Assembly: GCA_964017045.1 (NCBI GenBank)
Contig: OZ024798.1
Coordinates: forward strand, 14,464,724 to 14,528,723
Length of the DNA stretch: 64,000 nt
Direction of reading: 5' to 3'
Origin: Omphiscola glabra
Taxonomy: Eukaryota; Mollusca; Gastropoda; Lymnaeidae
Positions 26,801-37,272 of this stretch are shown here, one piece after another; position 1 is the first letter of the stretch; each line of letters opens with the position of its first letter. A model generated the notes under the pieces. It was not told the DNA's origin, did no database searches, and saw only the letters and a program-made list of their open reading frames with translations. Made by a program: the position numbers and the translations under genes.

Positions 26801-29800
26801 TCGTTACCCTGTGTATAGTGAAAAGTCATTCAAAGTTTATTTCGTTTTATAACGATGCCGAGCTGAAACATAAGCTTACATATATAAGCTTACATATGCA
26901 CACTGGATTACAGTTGACTTGGGAGTCGGGGCAACATGAGTTTCTGAGAAATGTTAAGGGTGACGTGGATTAGGATCCTGGAAAGAAAAATAAAGATAAA
27001 TAAATCGTCTGACAAAAGATGGTCACACTTTTTTTAAGGAACTTCCTAAGGAGGATATGTGTGTATATATGGATAGATATTGATAGATTTATAATTTATA
27101 TTGATTTCTGCTTAATTTATTTGGTGTAATTATGTCCCGCCCCTTCCCTTTAATTAAACTGCTTCTGCTTTATATAATATGCAGCCCTAATTTTTTAATC
27201 AAAAAACGCGTTAACGCGACTCTATACCTATTTACCAACCCGAATCTTCACATTCAAAGTCCCTTTACTCTGAACCCCCGCCGATGTTTATTATCATTTT
27301 CTTTTGATGACCATATCTGCACCTTGCCCCTTGAACAAAAAAATTATTATTGTCTACACCAGAGTAGCCCAGATTTTTAGCGACGATAGCCTCGCTTTCA
27401 CGAAAAGACATCCAGCGGTGACGGCTTCCTTTGCCAGGACTGCGACCCACAGCACCCCCATCTCTCTTTTTCGGGAAAGGCTGATTAATTAAATCCTACT
27501 CTATTACAATATTTTCATAACTCTCGGCTCCCTCCCTGCACCACTCATCCTCACCCCGGCCACTCAACCCCACGCAGGCACCACCCTTTTCAACCAGTTC
27601 CCCCCGTGCTAGTGATCCCTTCAATTACGCTGTGATCCTCCGCGATGCGGATACAAAGATCGTCATCATGCTTTTGAGGCAGGCTGCATCGGAGCGCCTT
27701 TTCTGTGCCGGCTTTTTACAATGGCTGATGGTGGGGGAAAATGGCTCAGCGGCGGCGAAATGGACGGGACGCGGAATACAAGGCTGGCGCTGGGGTGGGG
27801 GGTGGGTGTCACATTAAAAGAAGGTACGATTGAAATAAAAAAAAATTAAAATAAATATGTTACAATTCTGTAGGACTGAAAGATGTTTATATAGATCTGC
27901 ATACCATTACCATTAAAAGTGGAGGTTTGAATTTGGACCATCGGAAGGTGAAGGCTCGCATTTTGGCCGTTGTTAAAAAGAGCCTTTAACTTAGCCCTGT
28001 CCATGTTTACTACTTTGTTGAGACCTAAACGACTACATATATTCCCTTTTAGTGGGATAAAAAAAATAATTTTTAATTCGATGTTATGATATGAGCCTAC
28101 CATGACCAAATGAACCTACCATGACCAAGTAATGCCCCTTACTTGGCCTTTCCTTTAGTCAATGAGCCTCGGATCACCTGTTGTGGTGTGTGTTTTGAAT
28201 GGCGTCCTGTTACACACTTTGCTCTGTAACGTCACCCTAGAATAGTTATCTCATCCTATAAAATAAGTTATACCTGTAATTTGTGTGTGGTAGCTGTGTT
28301 ATTTCTCCCCTTTTGGCGGTTGACAGTTCTGACCCAGGGGTGAAGCGACGAGGCCTGCTATTGTTCTCGTCTCTTCAGCTTTGGATGTTTGCTTAGCAAA
28401 GGAAGACACATCGCTGGGTCTACGTGATATCATTCCACGTTTATAGATAGCATGAATTTTAAACAAACTTAAACAGACATTGGCACCACGCTAACCCATG
28501 AACTGACCAATATTGTGTTTATTTGTAGAATATTTTATTAATAACACCATGACATAGGTCATGGAGTTACGTACATGTAATTGAAATTGTTTCAAATATT
28601 TGTTAACACTTTCGAAAAAAAATCTTTTTTTTAAAACTATGGCTCTATTTTTTGGGGTGGACAGTCACATGCTGTAAACTGCCAACGTTCTAGTATTAGG
28701 TACTACTCTTTTGGTTGTTTTAGAAGATTTGCCGAGTTCCTGCCAGAATGGACTTGGTAAACATTTTGTGTTTATTTAAATGAAATGCATTCGCTTTGTT
28801 TATAAAAGACACAACGGATATCTTTAAACTAAACGTGGACATGTTTCCAGCTTTCCAATGAACTAACTAAAATAGACACATATGAGTTAATTTAATGTTT
28901 GGCCTCCTCACGTAACTCAACTCATTTTCGAAACCAAGAATTTTTATTTATTTTTATTTAAAATGTGTTTTAATTTTGTACTTCACAGTAGCACCTAAAA
29001 AAATAAGTTGACAATCACTTTAATTGTTTTTAAATAAAATGACAAACACAATCACTTTGAGTAATTATTTGACAAAAGTAATTATATTACATTTTCGAAA
29101 TTTTTGCGGTCACTACAGAATTCCGGAAATCTTCTCTATTCTTCAAACGTCAAAATTTGGTTTCAAATTGATCAATGGCATGGGAGATTCTACATGCATA
29201 AACATTTTAGGAACGATGAAAAAATGTTTTAGACTCCAGACAAAAAGACCTGTTCTGTGTGACTCCATTTTCACAGCACAGCTTGTACCCCATCAGCGTC
29301 TTGTGTGGAGCTCCAAAACGACGCGACGTTCACACTAATACGAGTGTCTCGTTTCTCTGGACGCCCGTCCCATTGTCTGGGTACTCCGCGGTGTTATAGC
29401 TTGAGAAGCATAGCATGCCGTGCAAACGATTCTCGCGCGTGTGTGTGTGTGCGCGCCCGCTGGTGGAAGAACCGGTGCACTGGACCAGCAACTCTGAACA
29501 TAGAGGGGTCACGGATTAGATGCTTCGACACGGTCCAGTTTTCAATGGGACCAGAACTGGGCTCTGTGGATTCTTTAATAAGAAAAACACGAAGGATAGA
29601 AAAGCTCCTTCAGAAAATAAGGACTTTACAATTTTAAGCCGCAGTTATTTCAAATATTTCTATTAGACCGAGACCCGTGTCTGTTTGATAAAAGATGAAA
29701 CGGTCCAATGATATAAAGATAGGCAGATTTTTAAAACACCTTCTTTTTTTTTGTTGCCTGTACTGTACTGTAGTGTAAATAGCAAATGGCCCTGCTGTAA

Positions 29801-32800
29801 TTCCCAACCTTTAAAATAGACACACAATTTTTTTTGTTTTAAAAAAAATCTTTTCATGGACGACAAAGTTTTTAGAATTGTTTTTGAAAGATTTTTTTAA
29901 GTATTATTTTTTTTTAATCCAATAAATTGATTTTAAAAAATGTGGGCTCCAGATTCGGTCTTTATAAATAATTTTCAATAAAAAGCCGCGTATATAAATT
30001 TATTTATATATCATAGCATGAGCCCACATGCGCGAATATAAGTTACTTTTGTATTCTGGTGTACAATGAGATACTGCTATCTGGCCTGTGGATTTGAAAC
30101 ATAGCCTCTGGCCCAAACAGAAGTATTCTGTATTGTATTTAAAACTGTATCTATCCGAAATGTATCTATATTGTATCTATCTAAACAAGGTTTAATGATC
30201 AAAATGTAAGAGAATTAGATACCAACGTTTGAGGAGGGGGGTGGGGTGCGTGGGGGAAGGGACAAATTACCAGAACAAAGTCAACATATTACTACCCATT
30301 TTTTTAAAATGTAGTTTTCCCATTTGTTTTGAGAAGAATATACACACTAATGCAATAGTTCACAGCGCCATCGCTGTGTCCCATCTACATGTATACATAA
30401 CCATCAACCCCGCTGAGGACCGTGGACACTGGGGATTGTCTCACATTCATCTACACACTTTTTTTAAAAAAAAGTTCCAGCTTTGAGAACCGTCGTCTTT
30501 GTTGCATGTGTTGCATTATATATACTGACAAACTCCACAAATTGTATATACTGACAAACTCCACAAAGTGTATATACTGAGAAACTCCACAAATTGTATA
30601 TACTGACAAACTCCCCAAATTGTATATACTGACAAACTCCACAAATTGTATAAACTGACAAACTCCACAAAGTGTATATACTGACAAACTCCACAAATTG
30701 TATATACTGACAAACCCCACAAAGTGCGTACACTTGACATTCGTCGCTATCTGAGATTCATATATTATACTAAACAAACCCACATTTGAGAACCTTTGTC
30801 GCTGGTGTCTACTTCACCTTGGAAACTACTGAACAAGTGATTTTTAAAAAAAAATTGTGTGTGTGTGTGTGTAGGGGGGGGGTGCGTGTCTTGATGAGTT
30901 AATGAAAAGGTGGGCAAGGATGGGTAGGGGCTTAGGGGTGGGGGCAGTAGGATCATATCACTACCTGCAGTGGTGACAAATAACTTTTTTTTTTTTTTTG
31001 TTAATCTTAAGAGAAGGTGTCAGGATAGAAAAGAAAGGATAAAAAAAGGGCCACCATTCAAACACGTAGATACCACCCGCTGTCTTGGTTGGGGGGGGGG
31101 GTGAGGTGGTTGGAGATTCGTCTTTGGGCTTAAGAAAAAATTTTTTTTTTACGCTCTGATACTGGTAGCGAATTCATGTTCATGGAGTAGGCAGGTGTAT
31201 ATGGTGTCAGTGTTGGGACCTGGGACGGTGCTTTTCCGGGGGGGGGGGGGGGGGGAAGGAAGGAGGGGAGGTGGGGTGGTGATAAAAAAAAATTAACTGA
31301 AGACTATACGCGAGAACGGGGCCATTGTGTTTTTGGAGCTGGCAAGAACAGACAGCAAAGTAAAGCGACTCACTCGAGGAGTTTGTGAAGTAGGATAGGG
31401 AAGGCCCCCTTGGCTCTGTGATTTATGAGGCGTTATCGAGGGCCCTTGACTGATTGGCTTATCTAGAGGCGCCGATTCATGTCCAGGGGCGCGTACGTAA
31501 GAAGATTAAGGAATATGAACTGGGCGACGTGATTGCTGTTTTTTAAAATAATATCTGAAAATTGGACACACACAAAAAGGACGCCTGGGCGTGACAATAG
31601 GACGGTGCCGGTCGTTGGAAGATCTCCATTGAAAAGGGTGACTCCGTATGATAAAACCCGCCCCCTCCCCTACCCTTACTTCACTATAAATGCATGGAAG
31701 ATGTAATGGCCTGCGGTGCACCGGCAAAACATGGTTAGGGTTTTAATGTCAGGCTACAGGCGAAGGACACAATAGGTCTTCAAGATTTGGGTGGTGATCT
31801 ATTGAGGGGAGATTACTCCCGCTTTCTTCACGGAGGCCATGGGCTCATTGAAATTCATAGCCTCGTTATGTACTCTAAAATGTTGGCAGCATTTTAACAA
31901 CAAAAAGAGGAAAAAAAATCAGTTATTGTCAAGTTAGAAAGACTTCATTGATGTAATATATGGGTCTCAACATGGATATCAGACTGAATGTGTTTAAGAT
32001 CGGGTTCAATAGACTAAATGTGTATAAGATGGGATATATTAGACTGAATGTGGAGAAGATGGGATATATCTATAATTGAATATTTAGAATACGGGATAAA
32101 CTAAACTGAATGTGTATAAGATGGGATAAACTACAATGAATGTGTAGAATATGGGATATATTATATTGAATGTGTAGATTATTGGATATATTAGACTGAA
32201 TTTGTAGAATATGGGATATATATTAGACTGAATGTGTAAAATATAGGATACATTAGAATGAATGTGCAGGAGATGGGATTCAGGGAAACCCAGACCTAAA
32301 TTTTACTAGCACATAGAGATGGCAGCTATGATAAATAAAAATGATCTTCACAAGCAGCAGTGGTCGCCAAGGGGGGGGGGGGTACTGACCCCCTTATCTC
32401 CTTCATTTTTGCGGCATTGGGTCTCTGGTGCAGTTCGTTCAGAACCTTCCAGGGATCCGAACGCCTAGTTTAAATGATACATTACTGTGGCGTTTAACAC
32501 ATCCACCTGGACCACAGCGCTAACACCTTTCTCAATTAAACCATTTTTTTTAGCAATATTATCCATCCCTTATTTGGGCGCTACAGCCTGCCTCACTCGT
32601 TCCTTCCACTCTGACCATCCACCCATCCCTGTGGCGCTACAGCCCAAGTAGCGCTTTGGCCTGTCTCACTACTTCATTCCACTCAGCCGTTTTCCTCTGG
32701 GGCTTTCGGTGGTGCACCTTCTTAGAAATTAAATATCAAGCCTACCTAATTTCTCTGTTAAATTAGAAAGGGGAAAAAAAAAACGTTGTGGGGGGTTCAA

Positions 32801-34991
32801 CGCCTAAAACTGAGTATCTGGTCTCCTGCAGGTATTTTGGCGGAACAAGCACCTGGAGACGAACTCTGACGGTGTGGCCAACGCCTGGGCGACTTCGGTT
32901 CGATCCGCCAGGGACAGACACGAGCAGAACCTGGAGCTCCTCCGCGGCAAGGACGGCCTGGTGGCCCGTACACTGCGGGAGATAGGGCGCGGCGAGCAGC
33001 TGTTGGTCTGGTATGAGGAGGGGCTGGCCAGGGAGCTGTGCGTGCCCATACTCACGCTGTCTCACATTAGAGGTAAGCTGACACTTTAAACTTGTACGCA
33101 CCGTGCACTTACGTGGTGCATCCCATCTTTGACACCGTCTCGCGTTAGACGGTAAGATCGCACTTTGCGTACTATATATTTCTAAGTGAGCGCCCATTCT
33201 AACGCTCTCCCATTATTAGAGGTGAGAGGATTTTTTTAATATGGGATAGACTTCTTTGTACGCATTTAAAAGCTTCCGGTAAAGGATTTATTTCCCTGCA
33301 TCAAACAGTTTTAATACTGAGAAGGCCTTACAACAGAATAGCAGTTACTTATATTATGTTATTTTTATTTTTTTTATTTTTTTAAATTATTGTGCGATTT
33401 TGAGGGAAAAAAATAATTCAGTCCAATAGTCAATAGAATCTATTATGATATCCCATCAATCTTTAGACACTTACTGTACGAGCATCTCATGACGGAATCC
33501 GCCTCGTGGGCCATCTGCGCACACACAGCCAATTTCACAATTAGCATATACGGTGATTAATTTGGTCGTAGTCGATCTCGACTGACCCACTACATACATT
33601 ATATATACAAAAATAGTTATAGTTATATATATTAATAATATTTATAACTATTTATTCTTATTGTAGAGCTTATAAGCATAACTACTTTCTTGTTCCTCGA
33701 ACCAGGTCACCAAAGCTACGTGTGCACGGGGTGTGCCACGGCATTCACTCATCCCAACATCCTCAAAGCACACATCTTTCTCCAGTGCAGTCAAGCAGCG
33801 ACGGCGCCGACCTCTACGACGGAATCCCTGGTTCCCTTCCACCAACTGTTGCAAACAATATGCAGGGGACCGGAAAGCACAGCCTGGTCCGGCAGTGAAC
33901 GGAGACACGCTAAAAAAGTTAAGCATTCGGCGGTTTCCTTAGCGTCAAAACCGGCGACGCCCTTCCACCAGCCGGGCTGGGCAAACGCTGGCTGTCGTGA
34001 CTCCGATTCGACGTACAGATCGGCCTTCCGGACCCTTCCGTCTTCGTCGCATGGCGTCAAGCTGGAGACGGCCAGTGACGATGTTCTCATGACCCCAGAT
34101 TCATCGACGGATCAGAACTCGGCCTTGAACTTGTCCGTGAAGCATGGGATCAAACAAGGCCTTTCCGGAAGTGGGGGCGATTCCGCTCTCGGCTTACGCT
34201 CCTGGAACATATTCGCCGCCCAGCAAATGATGTCACCAACGATAGCAGTCCCGTTCGACTACCCGGCCCTTGCCGGCTGCTACTCCACGATTCCTCCCCA
34301 CTTTCACCCTTTGAGCGTCCAACTTTTGGGTGGGCAGACGTCTCTACAGACCAGTCATCATTACACGGCATTAATGGAGTCCCGGGTCGGTTGCAACGGT
34401 GAGTATCAACTGACGACATCGCAGGCGGACGACTTCCAAGACTGCGGCGGCCTGCCCGCGTCCAATCCCCACTCGTCCAGAATGTCTCCCTCCGTAAGAC
34501 ATTTGCGACACGGCAACCCTTACAGTTTTTCGCTGCCTTCGGACAAAGAGCCGTTGGACATGCTCCCACAGGCGTACTTCGCCAACAAGTCCAAGAAGGG
34601 ACACCTCTGCCTGTGCTGTGGGAAACTATATTCTAGAAAATACGGCTTAAAGATCCACATGCGGACACATAACGGATATAAGCCTCTAAAATGCAAAATT
34701 TGTTCCCGTCCTTTCGGCGACCCGAGTAATTTAAATAAGCACGTGCGGCTTCACGCGCAAGGGGAGACGCCCTATCGGTGTGAATATTGCGGGAAAGTGC
34801 TCGTGAGGAGGCGGGACCTGGAGCGTCACGTGCGCTCGCGACATCCAATGGGATGCCTGGAAACTGACGAAGGACTTCCCTTGTGTGAATCTTCCCCCGA
34901 CTCAAGTCCTATATCCGTGAGCACAGAAAGCCCCGACAGGTCACACACACCAAAGCAATCTTCATTTACTCACAGCACGAGCAGCGTTTAA
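17586..34991 (+). CDS. PRDM13: PR/SET-domain zinc-finger transcription factor, Prdm13 orthologue (3 exons)
   Basis: Joining 17,586-17,843, 32,832-33,072 and 33,706-34,991 gives an uninterrupted 594-codon frame ending TAA. Junction phases are 0 and 1, and all introns are GT-AG. Order: divergent PR/SET domain (about residues 47-160, with LREIGRGEQLLVWYEE), an isolated finger with C2HC pattern (about 171-194), a low-complexity linker, then three C2H2 fingers (about 466-546, including GKLYSRKYGLKIHMRTH, RPFGDPSNLNKH and GKVLVRRRDLERHV). The last three fingers match vertebrate PRDM13 almost residue for residue, which separates it from PRDM8 and other PRDMs. In vertebrates Prdm13 is a nuclear repressor that specifies GABAergic neurons in spinal cord and retina. 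Human PRDM13 is about 700 residues, so this one is shorter in the linker. A weak ATTAAA poly(A) signal follows at 35,021. Confidence 0.92.
17940..18124 (+). mobile_element. hAT-type MITE, family A, copy 1
   Basis: Terminal inverted repeats CAGTGGCGTAGTGAG and CTCGCTACGCCACTG, flanked by a perfect 8-bp duplication CTTGCTGG on both sides. It is 185 bp with no coding capacity and lies about 100 bases downstream of the PRDM13 exon 1 donor. A closely related copy is at 36,250. Confidence 0.88.
18133..19265. other. PRDM13 intron 1, AT-rich; nothing recognised
   Basis: AT-rich with T and A tracts and a small TATCTTTATAAAT-type local repeat at about 18,720-18,790. No exon or element recognised. Confidence 0.4.
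19266..19665. repeat. Minisatellite, about 29-30-bp unit, about 12 copies
   Basis: Copies of GTTCAGAAACACCAATGTC followed by TTTGTGAAAT, with variable spacing and substitutions. Open frames over it (63 codons on +, 109 on -) are repeat-derived. Confidence 0.88.
19666..20165. other. PRDM13 intron 1; no gene recognised
   Basis: Mixed sequence with a moderately GC-rich part (19,900-20,030). No repeat unit or splice-flanked exon stands out. Confidence 0.35.
20170..20405 (-). mobile_element. Probable tRNA-derived SINE
   Basis: On the - strand the segment 20,330-20,405 reads like a tRNA remnant, with a perfect RNA polymerase III B-box (GTTCGAATCC, from GGATTCGAAC near 20,339-20,348) about 45 bases after a degenerate A-box-like region. 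The non-tRNA body continues to about 20,170. The cloverleaf is not intact, so it is not a functional tRNA gene. The family is not recognised. Confidence 0.5.
20870..21015. repeat. Degenerate minisatellite, about 25-35-bp unit
   Basis: Four to five imperfect copies of GGAATAGACTGATGTGGCTG with variable tails. Confidence 0.65.
21016..23095. other. PRDM13 intron 1, AT-rich; no gene recognised
   Basis: Contains a G-rich tract at about 21,848-21,882 flanked by T tracts, and a T tract near 22,510. A local dispersed duplication shares TAATTGACCACG and GCGCACTTCTTGTAA (about 22,125-22,300). No exon recognised. Confidence 0.35.
23100..23672. repeat. Minisatellite, 33-bp unit, about 17 copies
   Basis: Unit TTTCTAATACAAGCTGGCGT then GATCTCTAGTATA. 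The length is a multiple of three, so both strands show open frames (189 and 206 codons) with an 11-residue period such as FLIQAGVISSI. Copies at the 3' edge are more diverged, as usual at array ends. There is no initiation context, splice structure or family match, so I treat the frames as non-coding. Confidence 0.9.
24100..24465 (-). mobile_element. Degenerate non-LTR retrotransposon fragment (C-terminal ORF2 region)
   Basis: The - strand frame 24,462-24,157 contains LRSSTQSLLRVPSV and continues after a break with a TPKTMEQLA-like stretch. This resembles the short conserved tail found at the end of many animal LINE ORF2 proteins. No reverse-transcriptase core motif is present. The call rests on this weak tail similarity. 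Confidence 0.4.
24603..24672. repeat. Short tandem repeat, 20-bp unit, about 3 copies
   Basis: Three copies of CACACCCCACCCGAATCCCT, the last truncated and changed. Confidence 0.8.
24777..25136 (+). mobile_element. hAT-type MITE with CAGGGGTGGGCAAAC termini
   Basis: A 360-bp element starting CAGGGGTGGGCAAAC and ending GTTTGCCCACCCTTG. Flanks TCATAGTC and CAATAGTC agree at 6 of 8 positions, consistent with an aged hAT duplication. The interior has GCGGCCC-rich ends and an AT-rich middle, a common design for this type of animal MITE. Confidence 0.8.
25145..26475. other. PRDM13 intron 1; no gene recognised
   Basis: Ordinary intronic sequence with a G-rich patch at 25,250-25,282. Open frames of 60-109 codons here lack family similarity and splice flanks. 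Confidence 0.35.
26480..26775. repeat. Minisatellite, 49-bp unit, about 6 copies, with GACGTCA in each
   Basis: Unit AGCTCTGCTCATTAAAGACG then TCATAGACGTTGTTGCTTCA then GACACAGAC. Copies are nearly identical. Each holds a CRE-like GACGTCA, lost in one copy to GACTTCA. Confidence 0.92.
26780..30514. other. PRDM13 intron 1; no gene recognised
   Basis: Mostly AT-rich. A GC-richer part at about 29,280-29,560 includes a short GT/GC tract. No repeat array, transposon end or exon could be supported. Confidence 0.35.
30515..30730. repeat. Minisatellite, 26-bp unit, about 8 copies
   Basis: Unit TATATACTGACAAACTCCAC followed by AAATTG, with AAAGTG variants interspersed. Three overlapping - strand open frames (74-110 codons) are artefacts. 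Confidence 0.92.
30735..31960. other. PRDM13 intron 1 with GT and G tracts
   Basis: Includes a GT tract (about 30,856-30,873), G tracts near 31,090 and 31,238, and a mixed-composition part at 31,320-31,740. No gene recognised. Confidence 0.35.
31965..32285. repeat. Degenerate minisatellite, about 30-bp unit, about 10 copies
   Basis: Copies of TTAGACTGAATGTGTAGAAT followed by ATGGGATATA with substitutions and small length changes. Confidence 0.85.
32570..32730. repeat. Local imperfect duplication, probably a dispersed repeat
   Basis: GCGCTACAGCC...CTCACT..TTC.TTCCACTC occurs twice within about 110 bases, about 100 bases before the PRDM13 exon 2 acceptor. It resembles a common dispersed repeat type, but I cannot name the family. 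Confidence 0.4.
32832..33072 (+). CDS. PRDM13: PRDM13 exon 2: core of the PR/SET domain
   Basis: The acceptor is TCTCCTGCAG and the donor AG|GTAAGC. The 80 complete codons include HEQNLELLRGKDGLVA and LREIGRGEQLLVWYEEG, matching the SQEQTLEAIA and GEELTVWYSN regions of vertebrate PRDM13. The exon enters in phase 0 and leaves in phase 1. Its GC content is high compared with both introns, as in the other two exons. Confidence 0.92.
33073..33705 (+). other. PRDM13 intron 2
   Basis: A 633-base AT-rich intron bounded by GTAAGC and CAG. No repeat or element recognised. Confidence 0.85.
33706..34991 (+). CDS. PRDM13: PRDM13 exon 3: zinc fingers and C-terminus
   Basis: The split glycine codon (G|GT) joins exon 2 to HQSYVCTGCATAF, the first finger, whose last ligand is Cys instead of His (C-C-H-C), as in vertebrate PRDM13. 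A linker of about 270 residues holds ALNLSVK, a CtBP-binding-like PxDLS variant (about residue 306). The three clustered fingers follow a GHLCLCCGK start. After them comes a Ser/Thr/Pro-rich tail. Two antisense open frames of 99 and 139 codons inside this exon are shadows of its GC-rich coding bias. Confidence 0.95.
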
Positions 34992-35975
34992 TTGTGAACA
35001 TACATCTGATTATATCCTCAATTAAAATAACGTTTACATGAAACTCAGTAACAGTTTTCTGTAGAGTACTCAAAGAAGATCTATACAAGCGTTATAACTG
35101 ACGTGTGTACTTAAGAACGGATTTGGGCATTGCACTTACTAATATGCACTGGGATTTCTTCACTTCAGCTTCAGCTGGTGAGATGAACTGCCCTTCTTTA
35201 TACTACAGGGAGCACTCACTCCGTGTTGATTTTTGACTCTCTTTGACTAGAACTTACTTCATCCCTTTGAAAAGGAATATTTATAGGTTTGAAATAACAC
35301 CCCCATCCACTCGATCGTCATGAAATGGCTTTGTCTTGATATTGCTGTAAAAAAAAAATGCTCTCATTGTCAAGATGTTTCGAATCTACAGCACATAGCC
35401 CAAGCACGTTCATGAACAACTTGCATACACCCACAGGTTGACTTCTGGTCCAAAACAGGGTTGATGGCCGAGGGTGGCCATTGGGTACACATAATCTTCT
35501 GGATTACTCTCGTGTTTAAATGTGTCGCTTTAATCATGGCGCGTAACTTTTAATTTGAATACAAAAACACCCAAAGAGAAGCCATTTTGAATGACTCGCA
35601 GTAAGCATGCCGGTTTGTTTACTTTCAATCTGACGTCAGTTCCGGAACTTCAAGGATGAAATTTCGTTAGACCACATGACATTGATTGTTCATTGTGTCT
35701 GTTGTCTTGTTATAAACTTAATCAACTAGTCATTACTGTATACTCATTAAACTCATCATATGTCAAGGTTGAGAATGGATAATTATTTGGAAGAAAGAAA
35801 GAAAAATAGAAAGAAAGAAATTCAAATGTATTAAAATAAACATTTTTTGTAATTATAAATAATACTTAGCGTTATTTCGTATGTCTTTAAAAAATATATT
35901 CCAAAAAGAGTTGCTAGTCTGGCAGATTCTGTTCTGGTTCTCGTAGGGTACGTTGCTGAATCCATGTATTGGCAT
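34992..35975 (+). other. Likely 3' UTR and downstream flank of PRDM13
   Basis: ATTAAA at 35,021-35,026 is a weak early poly(A) signal. AATAAA at 35,835-35,840 is a better match and would give an 845-base UTR. A GAAA-type tract lies at about 35,793-35,820. No coding signal. Confidence 0.4.
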
Positions 35976-35979
35976 ATTT

Positions 35980-36185
35980 GCAACGGTTCGGAGAAGCGAT
36001 GCTGGTATCCTAACGGCTCCTAGCACATGCCAGGGCTGCCTTGCAGCTCTCGATTGACGTCGAGTCCACGGCGGCATTGTCCAGGTGGTTCCAAGCGATT
36101 ATTGTGCGTGGGAATAATGATTATTTATATTGGACTGTGTTACAGCGAAGACACAGTGAAGCATTTACTATTGTTCCGGATGTAA
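35980..36185 (-). mobile_element. LINE ORF2 3'-end remnant
   Basis: On the - strand, 36,105 down to about 36,025 reads FPRTIIAWNHLDNAAVDST then IESCKAALA. This matches the FFPRTIRDWNxLP-type tail that ends ORF2 of many animal non-LTR retrotransposons. Just upstream is a plausible NTVQYK-like segment interrupted by a stop. The reverse-transcriptase core is absent, so only the last exon-like piece survives. Confidence 0.6.
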
Positions 36186-36249
36186 TTGCTTATGGGGTTG
36201 TTAGGGGTGAAGTCAGATGACTGAAAAAAAAAAATCAACAAACTTCAAT

Positions 36250-36414
36250 CAGTGGCGTAGCGAGGGGGGGCATCATGCCCCGGGCGTTACTCACAAAGGG
36301 GCGCCAAATGGTCCGCAAATATATATATATACTATAATATTGTATGGTTTTCGAATAGGGGGGGCGCTAAAAGGTGTTGTGCCCCGGGCGCGAGTTAAGC
36401 TCGCTACGCCACTG
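36250..36414 (+). mobile_element. hAT-type MITE, family A, copy 2
   Basis: Termini CAGTGGCGTAGCGAG and CTCGCTACGCCACTG, 165 bp, flanked by ACTTCAAT and ACTTCAAG (7 of 8). The interior shares CATCATGCCCCGGGCG, GGGGCGCCAAATGGT and GTATGGTTTTCGAATAGGG with the copy at 17,940. Confidence 0.88.
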
Positions 36415-36498
36415 ACTTCAAGTTTGATGTGTACACTTTTCATTCCATATTCTCGAGAAACACAAACCCACTTTCCCGATACTACTAGTAATCAGGGT

Positions 36499-36948
36499 CA
36501 GTGGCGTATCTAGGGGGGTCCGGGGGGGTGGGGACCGCACCGGGTGACACCATCTAATGGGGTAACACCACAATGAAAAATTGAATTTCATACAAGGATA
36601 ACCGATCACACGTAAATTTTCCACACATGCAACCAATCCATATGCGTGCTTTATTAAAAGTTCAAGGTTGATGGGCCACAGATGAGGTGACCCAATAATT
36701 AGGTCAGAAAAATTCTGAGAAATATATCTTTCCATTGATACCGAATACGATGTGGTCGGGTGATTCCAAGTACATGAATTAAAAAAATTTAAAAGTATTA
36801 AAAAAAATTGACTTTTTAACCATTTATAGGGTTAAAAAAAATTAGTGGACTTATTGTAACAAGAAGAAATCCATAGTGATCGGGGGTGGGGGGCTGAGAC
36901 ACTATGAGTTTACCGCACCGGGTGACACTATCCCTAGCTACGCCACTG
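36499..36948 (+). mobile_element. hAT-type MITE, family B (related termini, longer)
   Basis: Starts CAGTGGCGTATCTAGGG and ends CCCTAGCTACGCCACTG, 450 bp, between ATCAGGGT and ATCAGGTT (7 of 8). The sub-terminal GACCGCACCGGGTGACACC is repeated near the right end as TACCGCACCGGGTGACACT in the same orientation. The interior is AT-rich and non-coding. It lies 84 bases from family A copy 2. Confidence 0.85.
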
Positions 36949-37004
36949 ATCAGGTTTGCCAACCGTCCGTCAAATACTAACAGTAAATTTTGACATAAAA
37001 TAAT

Positions 37005-37272
37005 TTGTCCGTAAAGTTCCGTAAGTACTTTCAAATGTCGGTAAAGGTCTGTAAGTACTTTCAAATGTCGGTAAAGGTCTGTAAGTACTTTCAATGTCGT
37101 AAAGGTCTGTAAGTACTTTCAAATGTCGGTAAAGATCTGTAAGTAATTTCAAGCGTCCGTAAAGGTCTGTAATTACTTTCAAATGTCGGTAAAGGTCTGT
37201 AAGTACTTTCAAATGTCGGTAAAGGTCTGTAAGTACTTTCAAACGTCCGTAAAGGTCCGTAAGTACTTTCAA
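37005..37272. repeat. Minisatellite, 30-bp unit, about 9 copies
   Basis: Unit GTAAGTACTTTCAAATGTCG then GTAAAGGTCT. Every copy carries CTGTAAGTA, which resembles a 5' splice site on the + strand. Open frames on - (92-112 codons, LKVLTDLYRH period) are artefacts. Confidence 0.92.

Noticed and set aside
29024..29637. Two consecutive + frames of 104 and 110 codons in PRDM13 intron 1
   Set aside because: Different frames, no shared splice sites, no recognisable domain; likely chance in a GC-richer patch.
33791..34569. Antisense frames of 99 and 139 codons in PRDM13 exon 3
   Set aside because: Shadows of a GC-rich coding exon.
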